From positions 1 to 34,941 of the forward strand of contig JASJCP010000092.1 in the NCBI GenBank assembly GCA_030065935.1: DNA of 34,941 bases. The letters run 5' to 3'. Below are positions 34,376-34,941 of this stretch, one piece after another. Position 1 is the first letter of the stretch. Each line of letters starts with the position of its first letter. This DNA is from Xenococcaceae cyanobacterium MO_167.B27 (GTDB lineage: Bacteria > Cyanobacteriota > Cyanobacteriia > Cyanobacteriales > Xenococcaceae). A program made the position numbers and the translations under genes. The notes beneath the pieces were generated by a model, which saw only the letters and a program-made list of their open reading frames with translations, was not told the origin of the DNA and searched no databases.

Positions 34376-34941
34376 CTTATAGTACGAGTGGGAATACCTG
34401 CTCCGTTCAGGGGATTTAGGGGGCTTTTTTGATTGTCAAGTTGTCGGTGCTTATCGGATAAATATTGTATATAGAAGCCCCCTTTCCACGGATGAGAACG
34501 AGCGCAGGGTTTAACTATACAAACCAGAAAGAAAAAAAAGTATATACTCAGGTTGTGGGTTGCCAGAAAAGAAGAGATTAGTCGCAGTTTACGAACTCTC
34601 CCATATAGCGCAAGCTAGAAACGCTAAAACTGCTAACTCAATAGAGTTAATCAATGCTTGAGGAGTGAGTAACTTAGCTTGAAGTAGATAAAACATAAGC
34701 TTTGTAACCAAATAAAATATAGTTCTTTGGGGGTCGGAACTGAAGCCTCGGTACATCCAGAAGATGTACGCCAGTACAGGACATCTCTTTTGAGGTAGTC
34801 AAACCTGTTGACTTATAGCAGGAATTTTCTTATACAGACTTATACATTGTTCTCAAAAATGTGTAAGTATTTTGGTACGTTAACTCAATAGGTGTAGAAT
34901 ATAGAGACATCGCCAACGATGTTTATGACAGGGGAGACGCC
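34376..34941. other. gene-free right edge with inverted repeats
   Basis: AGGGGGCTT (34418-34426) pairs with AAGCCCCCT (34475-34483). A hairpin GTACATC-CAGAA-GATGTAC lies near 34751-34769. A region at about 34610-34685 has nested complementary words (AAGCTA..TAGCTT, TAACTC..GAGTTA) and could be a structured RNA. No coding frame, tRNA or named RNA family is supported, and the window ends before any next gene appears. Confidence 0.4.

Overview
The window is chromosomal DNA of a cyanobacterium. It is AT-rich, carries many copies of the HIP1 octamer GCGATCGC (for example near 2781, 7121, 7577, 8931, 19225 and 20626), has heptad tandem repeats between genes, and encodes the cyanobacterial clock operon kaiABC. 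The species cannot be named from the sequence alone; a unicellular or baeocystous lineage is only a guess.

Layout. Positions 1-770 are insertion-sequence debris: the 3' end of an IS630-like transposase and a TnpB (IS200/IS605) tail whose right-end hairpin abuts a truncated GDSL esterase-LamG gene (768-2453). Next come a rhodanese protein and hrcA (3102-4662). A CBS-domain histidine kinase with two degenerate receiver domains (4667-7342) faces away from kaiA-kaiB-kaiC (7555-10641). ABC-2 transporter parts, an unknown membrane protein and blocks of heptad repeats fill 10642-13682. A sucC-sucD-like pair (13683-15861) has lost key catalytic residues. An unknown gene with a good terminator (16555-17320) and a non-autonomous transposable element (17463-17736) follow.

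From 17981 to 27232 lie ordinary accessory and housekeeping genes: a rhomboid protease, a GNAT acetyltransferase, a secreted GDSL esterase, miaE, a PPP phosphatase, an MFS exporter, a DUF2062 protein, mnmE, and an RTX metalloprotease. MiaE and MnmE both modify tRNA anticodon-loop nucleosides.

The stretch 27233-30517 is a nest of small non-autonomous elements. A substrate-binding-protein gene (28008-29311) is broken by two elements of different families. Removing each element together with one copy of its target duplication restores a single open frame of about 324 codons. A tyrosine-recombinase pseudogene (29395-30497) is broken by a third family with a 9-bp target duplication. After it come a methyltransferase coupled to an atypical CoaBC-like flavoprotein, and an unknown multi-spanning membrane protein. 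The right edge holds hairpins and repeats but no gene that I can support.

No clearly new defence or biosynthetic system is visible. The strongest unusual signals are the element nest with reconstructable targets, the degenerate succinyl-CoA synthetase pair, and the kai-adjacent kinase with pseudo-receivers.
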